A DNA stretch of 56,565 bases from Hydrogenimonas sp. GTDB taxonomy: Bacteria > Campylobacterota > Campylobacteria > Campylobacterales > Hydrogenimonadaceae. The position numbers were made by a program, and so were the translations under genes. The DNA lies in contig NZ_JAOZPV010000002.1 in the NCBI RefSeq assembly GCF_029932565.1, forward strand, positions 1 through 56,565, written 5' to 3'. Shown piece after piece: positions 1-7,595 of the stretch (position 1 is the first letter of the stretch; each line of letters opens with the position of its first letter). The notes beneath the pieces are model-generated. The model saw only the letters and a list, made by a program, of their open reading frames with translations. It was not told the DNA's origin and ran no database searches.

Positions 1-596
1 CGGTGGATGCCGTTTTCGACCTTCAGGTAGCCGTAGGCATTTTCGCCCTTGATGATGAAACTGACATCCTTGATGCCCGCCTCGTCCCCCTCCTGGTAAT
101 CGAGCACTTCGACCTTGAAGCCGTGGCGCTCCGCCCAGCGCAGATACATCCGGTAGAGGATGCTCGCCCAGTCCTGGCTCTCGGTGCCGCCGGCGCCCGG
201 GTGGATCGAGACGATGGCGTTGTTGGCGTCGTGGGGGCCGGAGAGCATCACTTCGATCTCCACCTTGTTGACCCGCTCCTCGATCTCCGGCGCTTCGGAG
301 AAGAGCTGTTCCAGCGTCTCTTCGTCCTTCTCCTCCGTCGCCATCTCGAAGAGATCCAACGCGTCGTTCACCGCACTTTCCGCCTCTTCGTAGCGTTTGA
401 GGATCCGTTCGAGGCGGTTTTTCTCTTTCTGGATGTCGCCAGCCTTCTTGGCGTCGCTCCAGAAATCCTCCTGCATCTCCATTTTTGCGATTTCGTCGAG
501 CCGTTTTTTGATCTCGTCGGGTTTGATGATGTTTTTGATGTTTTCGATTTTGGTCTGAAGTTTTTTCATCAGTTCGGAAAATTCGTAACTGTCCAC
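1..596 (-). CDS. prfB: Peptide chain release factor 2, partial (3' end beyond window)
   Basis: Release factor that reads UGA and UAA and triggers peptide release in the ribosome. Read on the minus strand from a GTG at 596, the product begins [14 protein letters not shown] and continues through the coiled N-terminal domain to [14 protein letters not shown] and [13 protein letters not shown], hallmark class I RF2 segments. The GGQ domain lies beyond the left edge. The GTG is preceded by AAGGA with good spacing; the next ATG (codon 10) would remove residues conserved in Helicobacter RF2. No in-frame UGA occurs near codon 25, so the programmed frameshift known in many bacteria is absent here. It is divergent from panC and shares a 59-bp promoter region. 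Confidence 0.95.
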   Translation of the reverse strand, partial: MDSYEFSELMKKLQTKIENIKNIIKPDEIKKRLDEIAKMEMQEDFWSDAKKAGDIQKEKNRLERILKRYEEAESAVNDALDLFEMATEEKDEETLEQLFSEAPEIEERVNKVEIEVMLSGPHDANNAIVSIHPGAGGTESQDWASILYRMYLRWAERHGFKVEVLDYQEGDEAGIKDVSFIIKGENAYGYLKVENGIH

Positions 597-655
597 TCTC
601 TGTCCTTGCTATAATTGTTATAAAATTTATTGGAATTATACCCAAAAGGCTTCCA

Positions 656-1477
656 GTGCAAATTATCAAAAATATTGAAGAAATTCAAGCCCTCAGAGAG
701 AAAATGGAAGGGAGTGTCGGTTTCGTTCCGACGATGGGTGCGTTGCATCAGGGCCATCTGACGCTGATACAGAGAGCCCGTACCGAAAACGACCGTGTCG
801 TCGTCTCCATCTTCGTCAATCCGACCCAGTTTCTTCCGGGCGAAGATCTCGACAAGTATCCCCGGCGCGAAGAGGCAGACCGGAAAATCTGCGAACTGGC
901 CGGTGTCGACGTACTCTTCATGCCCGACATCGAAACGATGTATCATGGCGACGAGGTGAAACTCAAAGCTCCGGCCTATCTCGGGTACGTGCTGGAGGGG
1001 AACAGGCGTCCGGGACATTTCGACGGGGTCGTGCAGGTGGTGATGAAACTCTTCAACATCGTACAGCCGACACGGGCCTATTTCGGAAAGAAGGATGCCC
1101 AGCAACTGAGGATTCTCCAGAAGATGGTCGAAGATTTTTTTATGCCGCTGGAGATCGTTCCCGTCGATACGGTACGCGAAGAGGATGGTTTGGCGCTCAG
1201 CAGCCGCAACATCTATCTGAAGCCCGAAGAGCGGAAGAGGGCGCTCAGCATATCGCGTTCGCTCAAACGGGCGTCCCGCCTGATCATGGCGGGAGAGACC
1301 GATGCGGATGCGATCGAAATGGCGATGAAGGATATAATGAAAGAGATCGATGTGGAGTATATCGCCATCGTCGACCGCGACTTCCGGCCGCTTCGGAAGG
1401 TGGAGATAAAGAAGACGATCATTCTTGTGGCCGCCAGAGTGGGAGCGACACGCCTGATCGATAATATCTGGATTTAA
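656..1477 (+). CDS. panC: Pantothenate synthetase
   Basis: ATP-dependent condensation of pantoate with beta-alanine, the last step of vitamin B5 synthesis, cytoplasmic. The 273-residue length is normal. Visible motifs are the nucleotidyltransferase HIGH-type signature [11 protein letters not shown] (residues 25-35), [15 protein letters not shown] near residue 145 and SSRN near 182. The start is GTG at 656, preceded by AAAAGG; it places the first strand [10 protein letters not shown] as in the family. The stop codon lies inside the bidirectional hairpin shared with the convergent ftsI. Confidence 0.96.
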   Translation: MQIIKNIEEIQALREKMEGSVGFVPTMGALHQGHLTLIQRARTENDRVVVSIFVNPTQFLPGEDLDKYPRREEADRKICELAGVDVLFMPDIETMYHGDEVKLKAPAYLGYVLEGNRRPGHFDGVVQVVMKLFNIVQPTRAYFGKKDAQQLRILQKMVEDFFMPLEIVPVDTVREEDGLALSSRNIYLKPEERKRALSISRSLKRASRLIMAGETDADAIEMAMKDIMKEIDVEYIAIVDRDFRPLRKVEIKKTIILVAARVGATRLIDNIWI

Positions 1478-1499
1478 GGGCTTTTAGAGGTGCCCTTAA
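1474..1499. terminator. Bidirectional terminator between panC and ftsI
   Basis: A perfect 8-bp inverted repeat (TTAAGGGC / GCCCTTAA) with a 10-base loop overlaps both convergent stop codons. The arms end in TTAA and a short T-run follows on the plus side, so it can serve both transcripts. Confidence 0.7.
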
Positions 1500-3328
1500 T
1501 GGGTTCTTTTTCGAAGTTTCGGATAGATGCCGAGTGACGGATCGGGCACCAGTTCACCCTGTTCGATCAACAGTTCGACGACCTGACGGAACACAGGAAC
1601 GGCTGACATCGCCGCAAAATAGTGGTAGGGTTTTTTCGCCTCCCTGACCAGAACACCGATCGTGTAGCGATGGGTTTTGTCGTTGGCGAAGCCGATGAAC
1701 GAGCTGTTGTAGAGTTTCGCGTAACCGCCCCGTCTGGATGCGATGTGTGCCGTCCCCGTTTTGCCGCCGACCTGGATGCCGGGAACCTGCGCTTTGGTAC
1801 CGGTTCCCTTGATGACGACCTTTTCCAGAATCCTCTGCATTTTGTAGGCGGTGGCCGGCGGAATCACCTGCCGCTCTTCTTCGTTCTGGACTACAGAATA
1901 GTGTTTTCCCATCGGATCGACGATATCGGCGACAATTTTTGGTTCGACGAGTCGACCCCGGTTGTTGAAGACGTTGTAGGCGCGTATCAACTGAAGCAGA
2001 GTGGCGCGCATGCCGTACCCGTATCCGACGGTCGCTTTGTAGATTTCACTCTCCATCTGGGTGACGTGCGGCATGATGCCGGTATGTTCGTAGGGAAGGT
2101 CGATGCCGGTTTTCTGAGTAAAGCCGAAATCTTTGAGCCCTTCGACGAAATCGATGCCGTCGAGGCGTTGGGCAAGCTGGGCGATACCGATGTTGGAAGA
2201 GTAGACGATGACGTTTTCGGCACTCATCCACGCCTCTTTGTGTTCGTCCGTGATGATTTTTCTGCCGAGTTTGTAACGGCCGTTCCAGGTTCGAACTATT
2301 TCCATCGGATTGACTTTGTGCTGTTTCAGAAGGAGTGCGAAGGTGATCGGTTTCATGACCGAACCGGGCTCGTAGGTATATTCGGCTGCGGCGACATTGA
2401 GCGAAGGGTAATCTTTTTTGCGGATGCTGTCCGGATTGTAGCGGTTGGATGTCGCGATCGAAACGATATGGCCGGTTTTCGATTCCATGATGCAGGCGAT
2501 CACCTCCTTGGCGTTGTGCTCTTTTTTTGCACTGTCCAGTAGTGCTTCAAGTACTTTTTGGAGGCCGATGGAAATGTTCAGATGAATTGTCATGCCGTCG
2601 ATGGCGGGACGGACGAAACTGTTCGCGTTCAGGATGATCGTATTGCCGATGTCGCGTTCACCTTTGACAAAGCCGTTCTGGATGGGACGAAGCTCCTCTT
2701 CATAATATTTTTCGAGACCCTTGACGCCCGCGGGTCGGGTAAATCCATCTTCCTCTTTTTTGCGCATGTATCCCAACACAGGTGTCAGGATGTCTTTATA
2801 GGCAAATATGCGTGATTCACCGCTCTCCGTGATGCTGAGTCCATATTTGATGATGCGCCCGTTTTTGGTCTGATAGGGGATGAAAACATTCAGGAGACGA
2901 AGTTTGCGTGCGAGCTCTTTGAGATATTTCGCACGGTTTGCGTCGATCGAGTAGGAGAGTACGACATTTCCCCTCTTTTTCAACCTTTTTTCGATGGTTC
3001 TGGCAGGTATGCCGCTGTAGATGCTGAAAAGCTTGATGAAGAGCTCTTTTTTGTCGGGATCGATGTTTTTGGTATTGATCATCGCCTTGTAGAGTTTTTG
3101 GCTGAAAGCGAGTTTGAATCCCTCTTTGCTGACGATGCTTCCGCGCAATGCCCGGTTGGTTTCGCTGATAATGAGTTTTGGAATATGTCTGTTGTCGACG
3201 GAGGTATGAAAAATCGAGCCGATAAAGACCAATACGCCAACGGAAAGCAGAAGCAGAAGAATGAGAAGCTTGGTCTTTTTCCCGATTCGTTTGTCGAGTT
3301 CGCTGTTGGATGTAAAAAGTGGCGACAC
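1496..3328 (-). CDS. ftsI: Penicillin-binding protein, class B transpeptidase (FtsI/PBP2-like division type)
   Basis: Peptidoglycan transpeptidase that crosslinks septal wall, partner of the FtsW glycosyltransferase encoded nearby at 5691. The 610-residue product has a short cytoplasmic tail, one membrane anchor (about 19-41), a pedestal region, and the penicillin-binding domain with SVMK (Ser323), SSN (377-379) and KTG (523-525). Start is GTG 3328; no better start precedes the anchor and no clear ribosome-binding site is visible, so translation may be coupled to fliE, 23 bases upstream. It is the last gene of a flgB-flgC-fliE-ftsI unit, an order also found in Campylobacter, placing a division gene behind a flagellar promoter. 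Confidence 0.9.
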   Translation of the reverse strand: MSPLFTSNSELDKRIGKKTKLLILLLLLSVGVLVFIGSIFHTSVDNRHIPKLIISETNRALRGSIVSKEGFKLAFSQKLYKAMINTKNIDPDKKELFIKLFSIYSGIPARTIEKRLKKRGNVVLSYSIDANRAKYLKELARKLRLLNVFIPYQTKNGRIIKYGLSITESGESRIFAYKDILTPVLGYMRKKEEDGFTRPAGVKGLEKYYEEELRPIQNGFVKGERDIGNTIILNANSFVRPAIDGMTIHLNISIGLQKVLEALLDSAKKEHNAKEVIACIMESKTGHIVSIATSNRYNPDSIRKKDYPSLNVAAAEYTYEPGSVMKPITFALLLKQHKVNPMEIVRTWNGRYKLGRKIITDEHKEAWMSAENVIVYSSNIGIAQLAQRLDGIDFVEGLKDFGFTQKTGIDLPYEHTGIMPHVTQMESEIYKATVGYGYGMRATLLQLIRAYNVFNNRGRLVEPKIVADIVDPMGKHYSVVQNEEERQVIPPATAYKMQRILEKVVIKGTGTKAQVPGIQVGGKTGTAHIASRRGGYAKLYNSSFIGFANDKTHRYTIGVLVREAKKPYHYFAAMSAVPVFRQVVELLIEQGELVPDPSLGIYPKLRKRTH

Positions 3329-3351
3329 GTCAGTTTGGGTTTATGATGAAA

Positions 3352-3651
3352 TCAGATCTGGGTTCGTAAAATTTCTTTGTACGCATTGATCGCCTTGTTG
3401 CGTACTTCGAGCATCATTTTCATACTGAGTTCGGCTTTGTCGATCGCGATGGCGGCCTGATGAAGATCTTTGACCTGTCCCGTCGCGATATCGCTCATCG
3501 CTTTCTGGCCCTCTTTCTGCAGTTCGTTCACTTCGTTCAACGTCTCTTTGAGCACGTCGCCAAACTCGGACCCTTCTACTTTGGCACTGCTTTTTTTGTT
3601 GAGAAGATCACTGGTCGAAAGCTGGTTGACACCCTGCACATTCTTATCCAT
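3352..3651 (-). CDS. fliE: Flagellar hook-basal body protein FliE
   Basis: Adaptor between the MS ring and the proximal rod of the flagellar basal body. The 99-residue product has the family C-terminus (helical, ending MLEVRNKAINAYKEILRTQI). I chose ATG 3651, which has AAGGA ten bases upstream. A GTG at 3660 adds three residues but sits only one base from that AAGGA. The gene follows flgC by 13 bases and precedes ftsI, so it is in the middle of the rod operon. Confidence 0.93.
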   Translation of the reverse strand: MDKNVQGVNQLSTSDLLNKKSSAKVEGSEFGDVLKETLNEVNELQKEGQKAMSDIATGQVKDLHQAAIAIDKAELSMKMMLEVRNKAINAYKEILRTQI

Positions 3652-3664
3652 TCTCTTCACATCC

Positions 3665-4159
3665 TTACGCTCTTAGAATATCGATGGCGCTGGTCGCCAT
3701 CGCTTTGACGCTCTGAAACGCCGCTACATTGGCCTGATAGGCTCGTGTTGCTTCTATAAGATCGGCCATTTCGATCACCGGGTTGATATTTGGATAGGCA
3801 ACATACCCTTCCGCATTCGCATCGGGATGGGACGGATCGTATTTCATTCTCGGCTCGCTGTCATCCCGAACCACCTTGTCGACAACGACACCCAGTACGG
3901 AAGGTTTGACACGTTTCCCTTCCACCCCTTCATCCAGCGGATCGGAATAGGGCAGAAACTCTGAATCATTTTCTATTTTACTCTGTAAAACTTTATCGAA
4001 ATTGAAAGCTTTAAAAACCACTTCGCGCCGTCGGTATGGACCTCCTTCGTCGGTTCGCGTTGTGTTGGCGTTGGCGATATTCGAACTGATGATATTGACA
4101 CGAAAGCGCTGGGCGGAGAGGCCGTATCCGTTGATATCGAAACTGCTGAGAAATGCCAT
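3665..4159 (-). CDS. flgC: Flagellar proximal rod protein FlgC
   Basis: Structural protein of the proximal rod, exported through the flagellar type III apparatus. The 164 residues begin MAFLSSFDINGYGLSAQRFR and carry the conserved N-terminal rod/hook motif NIISSNIANANTTRT. The C-terminal helix ATRAYQANVAAFQSVKAM matches the FlgC/FlgG-type tail. ATG 4159 has AAAGGG upstream. It lies 19 bases after flgB and is followed closely by fliE. Confidence 0.95.
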   Translation of the reverse strand: MAFLSSFDINGYGLSAQRFRVNIISSNIANANTTRTDEGGPYRRREVVFKAFNFDKVLQSKIENDSEFLPYSDPLDEGVEGKRVKPSVLGVVVDKVVRDDSEPRMKYDPSHPDANAEGYVAYPNINPVIEMADLIEATRAYQANVAAFQSVKAMATSAIDILRA

Positions 4160-4178
4160 GTTGATACCCTTTTATCTC

Positions 4179-4601
4179 TTACGTTTTGGCCGATGCGTCG
4201 ATGACGCTGCGAAAGATTGCACTATCTTTTTTGAGTGCGGCAACCAATGCATTGTACATGACGGTATTTTTGGCCATTTCGGTTGTTTCCACATCCAGGT
4301 CCACCGTGTTGCCATCGTTGCGGACCATGTGGCCGTCACGGAAAAACAGTTGTGCTTTTTCCGCATCCGCCGACTCTGCCGGATGCAGATGTTTTTCGTT
4401 CGTCACTGCCATCTCGAGATGGGAGCGGATCGCAGGAAAGAGATGGTTTCGCTCTTTTTCCAGTATGTTTTCAAACGAGATGTCGCGTGCCCTGTAGTAG
4501 GGTGTATCGACATTGGCGATATTGGAACTGATCATATCCTGCCGTGCGGCCCGGTAATCGAGTGCATCTTTCATCAATCCGTGAACGCGGCTGATTTCCA
4601 T
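4179..4601 (-). CDS. flgB: Flagellar proximal rod protein FlgB
   Basis: Rod protein paired with FlgC. The 140-residue product begins MEISRVHGLMKDALDYRAARQ and has the signature QDMISSNIANVDTPYYRARD. The longer frame opens with a TTG at 4637, but that codon lies inside a sigma54-type promoter, and the ATG at 4601 has AAGGA seven bases upstream, so 4601 is preferred. First gene of the flgB-flgC-fliE-ftsI unit. Confidence 0.93.
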   Translation of the reverse strand: MEISRVHGLMKDALDYRAARQDMISSNIANVDTPYYRARDISFENILEKERNHLFPAIRSHLEMAVTNEKHLHPAESADAEKAQLFFRDGHMVRNDGNTVDLDVETTEMAKNTVMYNALVAALKKDSAIFRSVIDASAKT

Positions 4602-4635
4602 CGATGTGTCCTTGAACGAAATATTGCCATACTGC

Positions 4636-4651
4636 AAGCAAAAATCGTTCC
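4636..4651 (-). promoter_or_regulatory. Sigma54 (RpoN) promoter for flgB-flgC-fliE-ftsI
   Basis: On the minus strand the sequence GGAACGATTTTTGCTT fits the epsilon-type RpoN consensus GGAA-N6-TTGCTT with the required GG-N10-GC spacing. The predicted start near 4626 leaves a leader of about 25 bases with AAGGA before the flgB ATG. Rod genes are RpoN targets in Campylobacter and Helicobacter, which fits. Confidence 0.75.
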
Positions 4652-4667
4652 CTATCGGAGTGTGGGG

Positions 4668-5636
4668 CTATGCGTCCGGATGGATGATGATTGGAGAGTT
4701 GTCGCCAAGCTTTGCCCGATCCAGCCAGGCGAGATTGTTTATGCGAATGACACTCAGCAGCTCATCGATATAGTCTTTGCCACGTTCGGAGTAGCTTTCG
4801 AGCGTCTCCGCCAGTACGGGACCGCTCAGAAGTTTGCCTTCATCGCGGAGTTTTTTCCGCAAATTGCGGAAACTCCTGTAAGCGGGATGGGTATTGAGAT
4901 TGAGAAGATAGGATCGAATCGAATCGAGCGGTGTTTTAAATGTTGCCAGACCGTAATTGCCAAGCTGTCTCCTCTGCTCTTTGGGTTTGAGAGCCGTTTT
5001 GCTGAAACTCCATTGGCCGAAGAGGGCATTTCCCCGGATTGCGAAACGGGACGTGCCCCATCCGCTTTCGACCGCTCCCTGGGCGAGGATCAAAGAGGGC
5101 GGTACGATATCGACGCGTTTTTTCAGCTCTTCCAGTTTTTCCGGAGTCAGAATATCGCTTCTCTTTTTGATAACCTTGTATTTTTTTGCCAGTTTTCGTA
5201 ACCAGTGGCTCTCTTTACGGGAAATCGGGGCTTTGGAGATTTTTTGAAGGATATCGAGCAGCCTGGTGCGTTCCTCTTTGATCTCTTCAAGAGCCTGAAG
5301 CGCCCCCGATGCCAGTAAACGGAGAAAAAGACTTTTTTTCTCTTCGATCGGGATGTTTTTCGACTCATTCGACCAGCGGCTGGAAATACGCGTAAGTTCA
5401 ACCCGTGGAATCTTTTTCATTCCCTTTTTGAAGCGTTCCTGCGTATAACCCAGGTTGTTCAGAATCTGCATCGTCTGCTGATAGGATTTGACGGTATAGC
5501 GGATGAATTTCGGCTCTTCCAGCGTTTTTTTCTCTTTGTGGACATGGGATTCACATCCTGCCGCAAGAAGCAATAAAAAGGAGTATACGAAAATTCGAAA
5601 AAAGTATGAAAAACAAACCTTAGTATCAGTTAACAT
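4668..5636 (-). CDS. Lipoprotein with glucosaminidase (Bax/FlgJ-type, GH73) domain
   Basis: Likely peptidoglycan N-acetylglucosaminidase attached to a membrane. The product (322 residues from ATG 5636) has a hydrophobic signal ending LLLLAAGC, a lipobox with the Cys about 28 residues in. A helical linker follows, then a Bax-like catalytic region with LILAQGAVESGWGTSRFAIRG, where the Glu is the expected catalytic acid, and FGQWSF and LNTHPAYRSFR further on. A longer frame from 5687 would put 17 extra residues before the signal. The gene sits upstream of flgB on the same strand, so it could clear wall for the flagellar rod; epsilonproteobacterial FlgJ usually lacks this domain. The promoter with flgB is separate (see RpoN site). 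Confidence 0.8.
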   Translation of the reverse strand: MLTDTKVCFSYFFRIFVYSFLLLLAAGCESHVHKEKKTLEEPKFIRYTVKSYQQTMQILNNLGYTQERFKKGMKKIPRVELTRISSRWSNESKNIPIEEKKSLFLRLLASGALQALEEIKEERTRLLDILQKISKAPISRKESHWLRKLAKKYKVIKKRSDILTPEKLEELKKRVDIVPPSLILAQGAVESGWGTSRFAIRGNALFGQWSFSKTALKPKEQRRQLGNYGLATFKTPLDSIRSYLLNLNTHPAYRSFRNLRKKLRDEGKLLSGPVLAETLESYSERGKDYIDELLSVIRINNLAWLDRAKLGDNSPIIIHPDA

Positions 5637-5690
5637 TACATATAATAACAAATATTTTATGACGACACAATATTTCAAAAGATACACTGA

Positions 5691-6872
5691 ATGATCGATC
5701 GCCCTCTTTTCCTAGCCGCTGTAACCCTGATTGTCATAGGCATCGTTTTCAGTTATTCACTTTCGGCATATACTGTACTCCTTTACAATGCGGCACCCTA
5801 CCATTTCCTTTTGCGCCAGTTTGCCGCCGGCATGGTGGGAATTGTTCTGATGTGGCTTATCGCCCGACAGAATCCCGACAGAATCGTTATATGGCTTGGC
5901 TTCATATTGCTTGTCACCTCCGCTTTGCTGATGATTGCCATCCCGTTTCTGCCGGAACAGATTGCCAAAGAGATTGGCGGGGCGAAACGGTGGATCCGGC
6001 TTGGGCCCGTCTCTCTCGCGCCTGTCGAGTTTTTCAAAGTGGGATTCGTCTTTTTCCTGGCATGGAGTTTTTCCCGCAGGGTTCTTCCCAAACATGCCGC
6101 CCGTTCGAAAGATACACGCTATACCCTCAAGGAAGAGCTGCTGCTTTTGCTGCCATACATCATCGTGTTCGCCGCCATCATGTTCATCATCGCCATTTTC
6201 CAGAACGATCTGGGCCAGGTGGTCGTTCTCGCCGCGACCCTGCTTTTCATGATGATTTTCGCCGGAAGCAGCATCCGTATCTTCGGCTTCTCCATTCTTC
6301 TTGGCATTCTTGCGATCGCGGCATTCGTCGTTACATCCCCCCACCGGATCGAACGATTCAAAGGGTGGTGGTTCATGCTGCAGAACAGTATTGCGAAACT
6401 CTTTCCCCAATGGGCCCATGCCGTTCCAAAAGTCAATCTCGTCGAAGAGCCCTATCAGGTGAGCAATTCCCTGCATGCCATCCATCATGGCGGACTTTTC
6501 GGTGTAGGTCTCGGCAACGGTGTCCTGAAACTCGGCTTTCTCAGTGAAGTCCATACCGACTTCGTCCTGGCCGGTATGACAGAGGAGATCGGGGTGGTCG
6601 GTGTGACTGCGGTTGTCATGCTGCTGATGTTTGTCATCTACCGGCTTCTCAAAATCGCTGGAAGGGTCGGCAATACCATCTACTACCTCTACTGTTCGGG
6701 GTTGGCGATGATTATCGGCTTTGCATTTCTGATCAATGCGCTGGGAATCAGCGGTGTCATTCCCCTCAAGGGTATCGCGGTGCCGTTTCTCAGTTACGGG
6801 GGGTCCCAGATTGTAGCGCTTTCGATCGGGATAGGACTGGCGCTTTCGATGAGCAAGAAGGCGAGACTATGA
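5691..6872 (+). CDS. ftsW: SEDS-family lipid II polymerase FtsW
   Basis: Polytopic membrane glycosyltransferase that polymerises lipid II at the septum with the FtsI transpeptidase. The 393 residues show about ten membrane segments and SEDS signatures: GGAKRWIRLGPVSLAPVEFFK, SEVHTDFVLAGMTEE, and the C-terminal ISGVIPLKGIAVPFLSYGGS. FtsW is favoured over RodA because murG follows closely, a common ftsW-murG order. It is divergent from the lipoprotein glucosaminidase with 54 bases between. Confidence 0.9.
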   Translation: MIDRPLFLAAVTLIVIGIVFSYSLSAYTVLLYNAAPYHFLLRQFAAGMVGIVLMWLIARQNPDRIVIWLGFILLVTSALLMIAIPFLPEQIAKEIGGAKRWIRLGPVSLAPVEFFKVGFVFFLAWSFSRRVLPKHAARSKDTRYTLKEELLLLLPYIIVFAAIMFIIAIFQNDLGQVVVLAATLLFMMIFAGSSIRIFGFSILLGILAIAAFVVTSPHRIERFKGWWFMLQNSIAKLFPQWAHAVPKVNLVEEPYQVSNSLHAIHHGGLFGVGLGNGVLKLGFLSEVHTDFVLAGMTEEIGVVGVTAVVMLLMFVIYRLLKIAGRVGNTIYYLYCSGLAMIIGFAFLINALGISGVIPLKGIAVPFLSYGGSQIVALSIGIGLALSMSKKARL

Positions 6873-6877
6873 AAATT

Positions 6878-6913
6878 GAGTGAGGAGTAAGAAGTGGGAA
6901 GCAGGAAGTATGA
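6878..6913. repeat. Rhyming purine-rich short repeat before the dUTPase gene
   Basis: The stretch between ftsW and dUTPase is built of degenerate 7-8 base units (gagtgag, gagtaag, aagtggg, aagcagg, aagtatg). It supplies the GAGGAG used as ribosome-binding site. The same type of unit recurs at 7597-7620. Confidence 0.5.
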
Positions 6914-7595
6914 AAAGATGCTGGAGATGTTCGTTTTGCAGAATCGGCTCAACGACGATACCAACGGGCCGAAATGGCGCGAAGGGGTGACGAAGCAGGG
7001 GAAGGTGATCAACTGGAAACGGTGCATCGTCATGGAGAGTGCGGAGCTGATCGACAGCTTCAGCTGGAAGCACTGGAAAAATATCGCCGGTGGCATCGAT
7101 CTGGAAAATATCAAGATCGAAATGGTCGATATCTGGCATTTTGTCATGAGCTACATTCTGCGGTTCCGCTCTCCGGAGGCGGCGGCGAAGCTGGCACTGG
7201 CGACGATGAGAGAGGGCGCCGTCAGGCTTCCGAACTCCTGGAGCGAAGCGGACAATGCCCGCATCGAAACGCTGCTGGAGCCATTCGAAAACCTGATGGC
7301 TCTGGCACTGATCAAAACCGACGACGATGCCTACCACGAAGAGCTGCTGGAACAATTCTGGGAGTGTGTGGATGCAGTGGGCATGAATTTCGATGAGCTC
7401 TACCGTCTCTATATCGGAAAAAACGCCCTGAACCAGTTCAGACAGATGCACGGATACAAAGAGGGTATCTACAGAAAGGTGTGGGACGGCAGAGAGGACA
7501 ATGTGGTGATGCAGGAGATTCTTGCCCGAAACCCCGACATCACTTACGAAAAATTGCTGGAATCGCTGGAAGAGCGGTATGCCACGCTCAAATAG
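6894..7595 (+). CDS. dut: Dimeric dUTP diphosphatase
   Basis: All-alpha dUTPase/dUDPase that keeps uracil out of DNA and supplies dUMP, cytoplasmic, Mg-dependent. The 233-residue protein matches the Campylobacter dimeric type: LNDDTNGPKWREG, KVINWKRCIVMESAELIDSF, HWKNI, EMVDIWHFVMS (metal-binding acidic cluster) and YIGKNALNQFRQ-GYKEG. This family is unrelated to trimeric Dut. Start GTG 6894 has AGGAG six bases upstream; ATG 6918 with AGGAAG is an alternative and would remove eight residues encoded by the rhyming repeat. The stop codon lies within the 5' end of murG. Confidence 0.9.
   Translation: MGSRKYEKMLEMFVLQNRLNDDTNGPKWREGVTKQGKVINWKRCIVMESAELIDSFSWKHWKNIAGGIDLENIKIEMVDIWHFVMSYILRFRSPEAAAKLALATMREGAVRLPNSWSEADNARIETLLEPFENLMALALIKTDDDAYHEELLEQFWECVDAVGMNFDELYRLYIGKNALNQFRQMHGYKEGIYRKVWDGREDNVVMQEILARNPDITYEKLLESLEERYATLK

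Noticed and set aside
500-596. Programmed +1 frameshift in prfB
   Set aside because: The N-terminal frame is open through codon 60 with no UGA, so no frameshift is needed.
4602-4637. Longer FlgB starting at TTG 4637
   Set aside because: The TTG lies within the RpoN-type promoter and lacks a ribosome-binding site; ATG 4601 has AAGGA.
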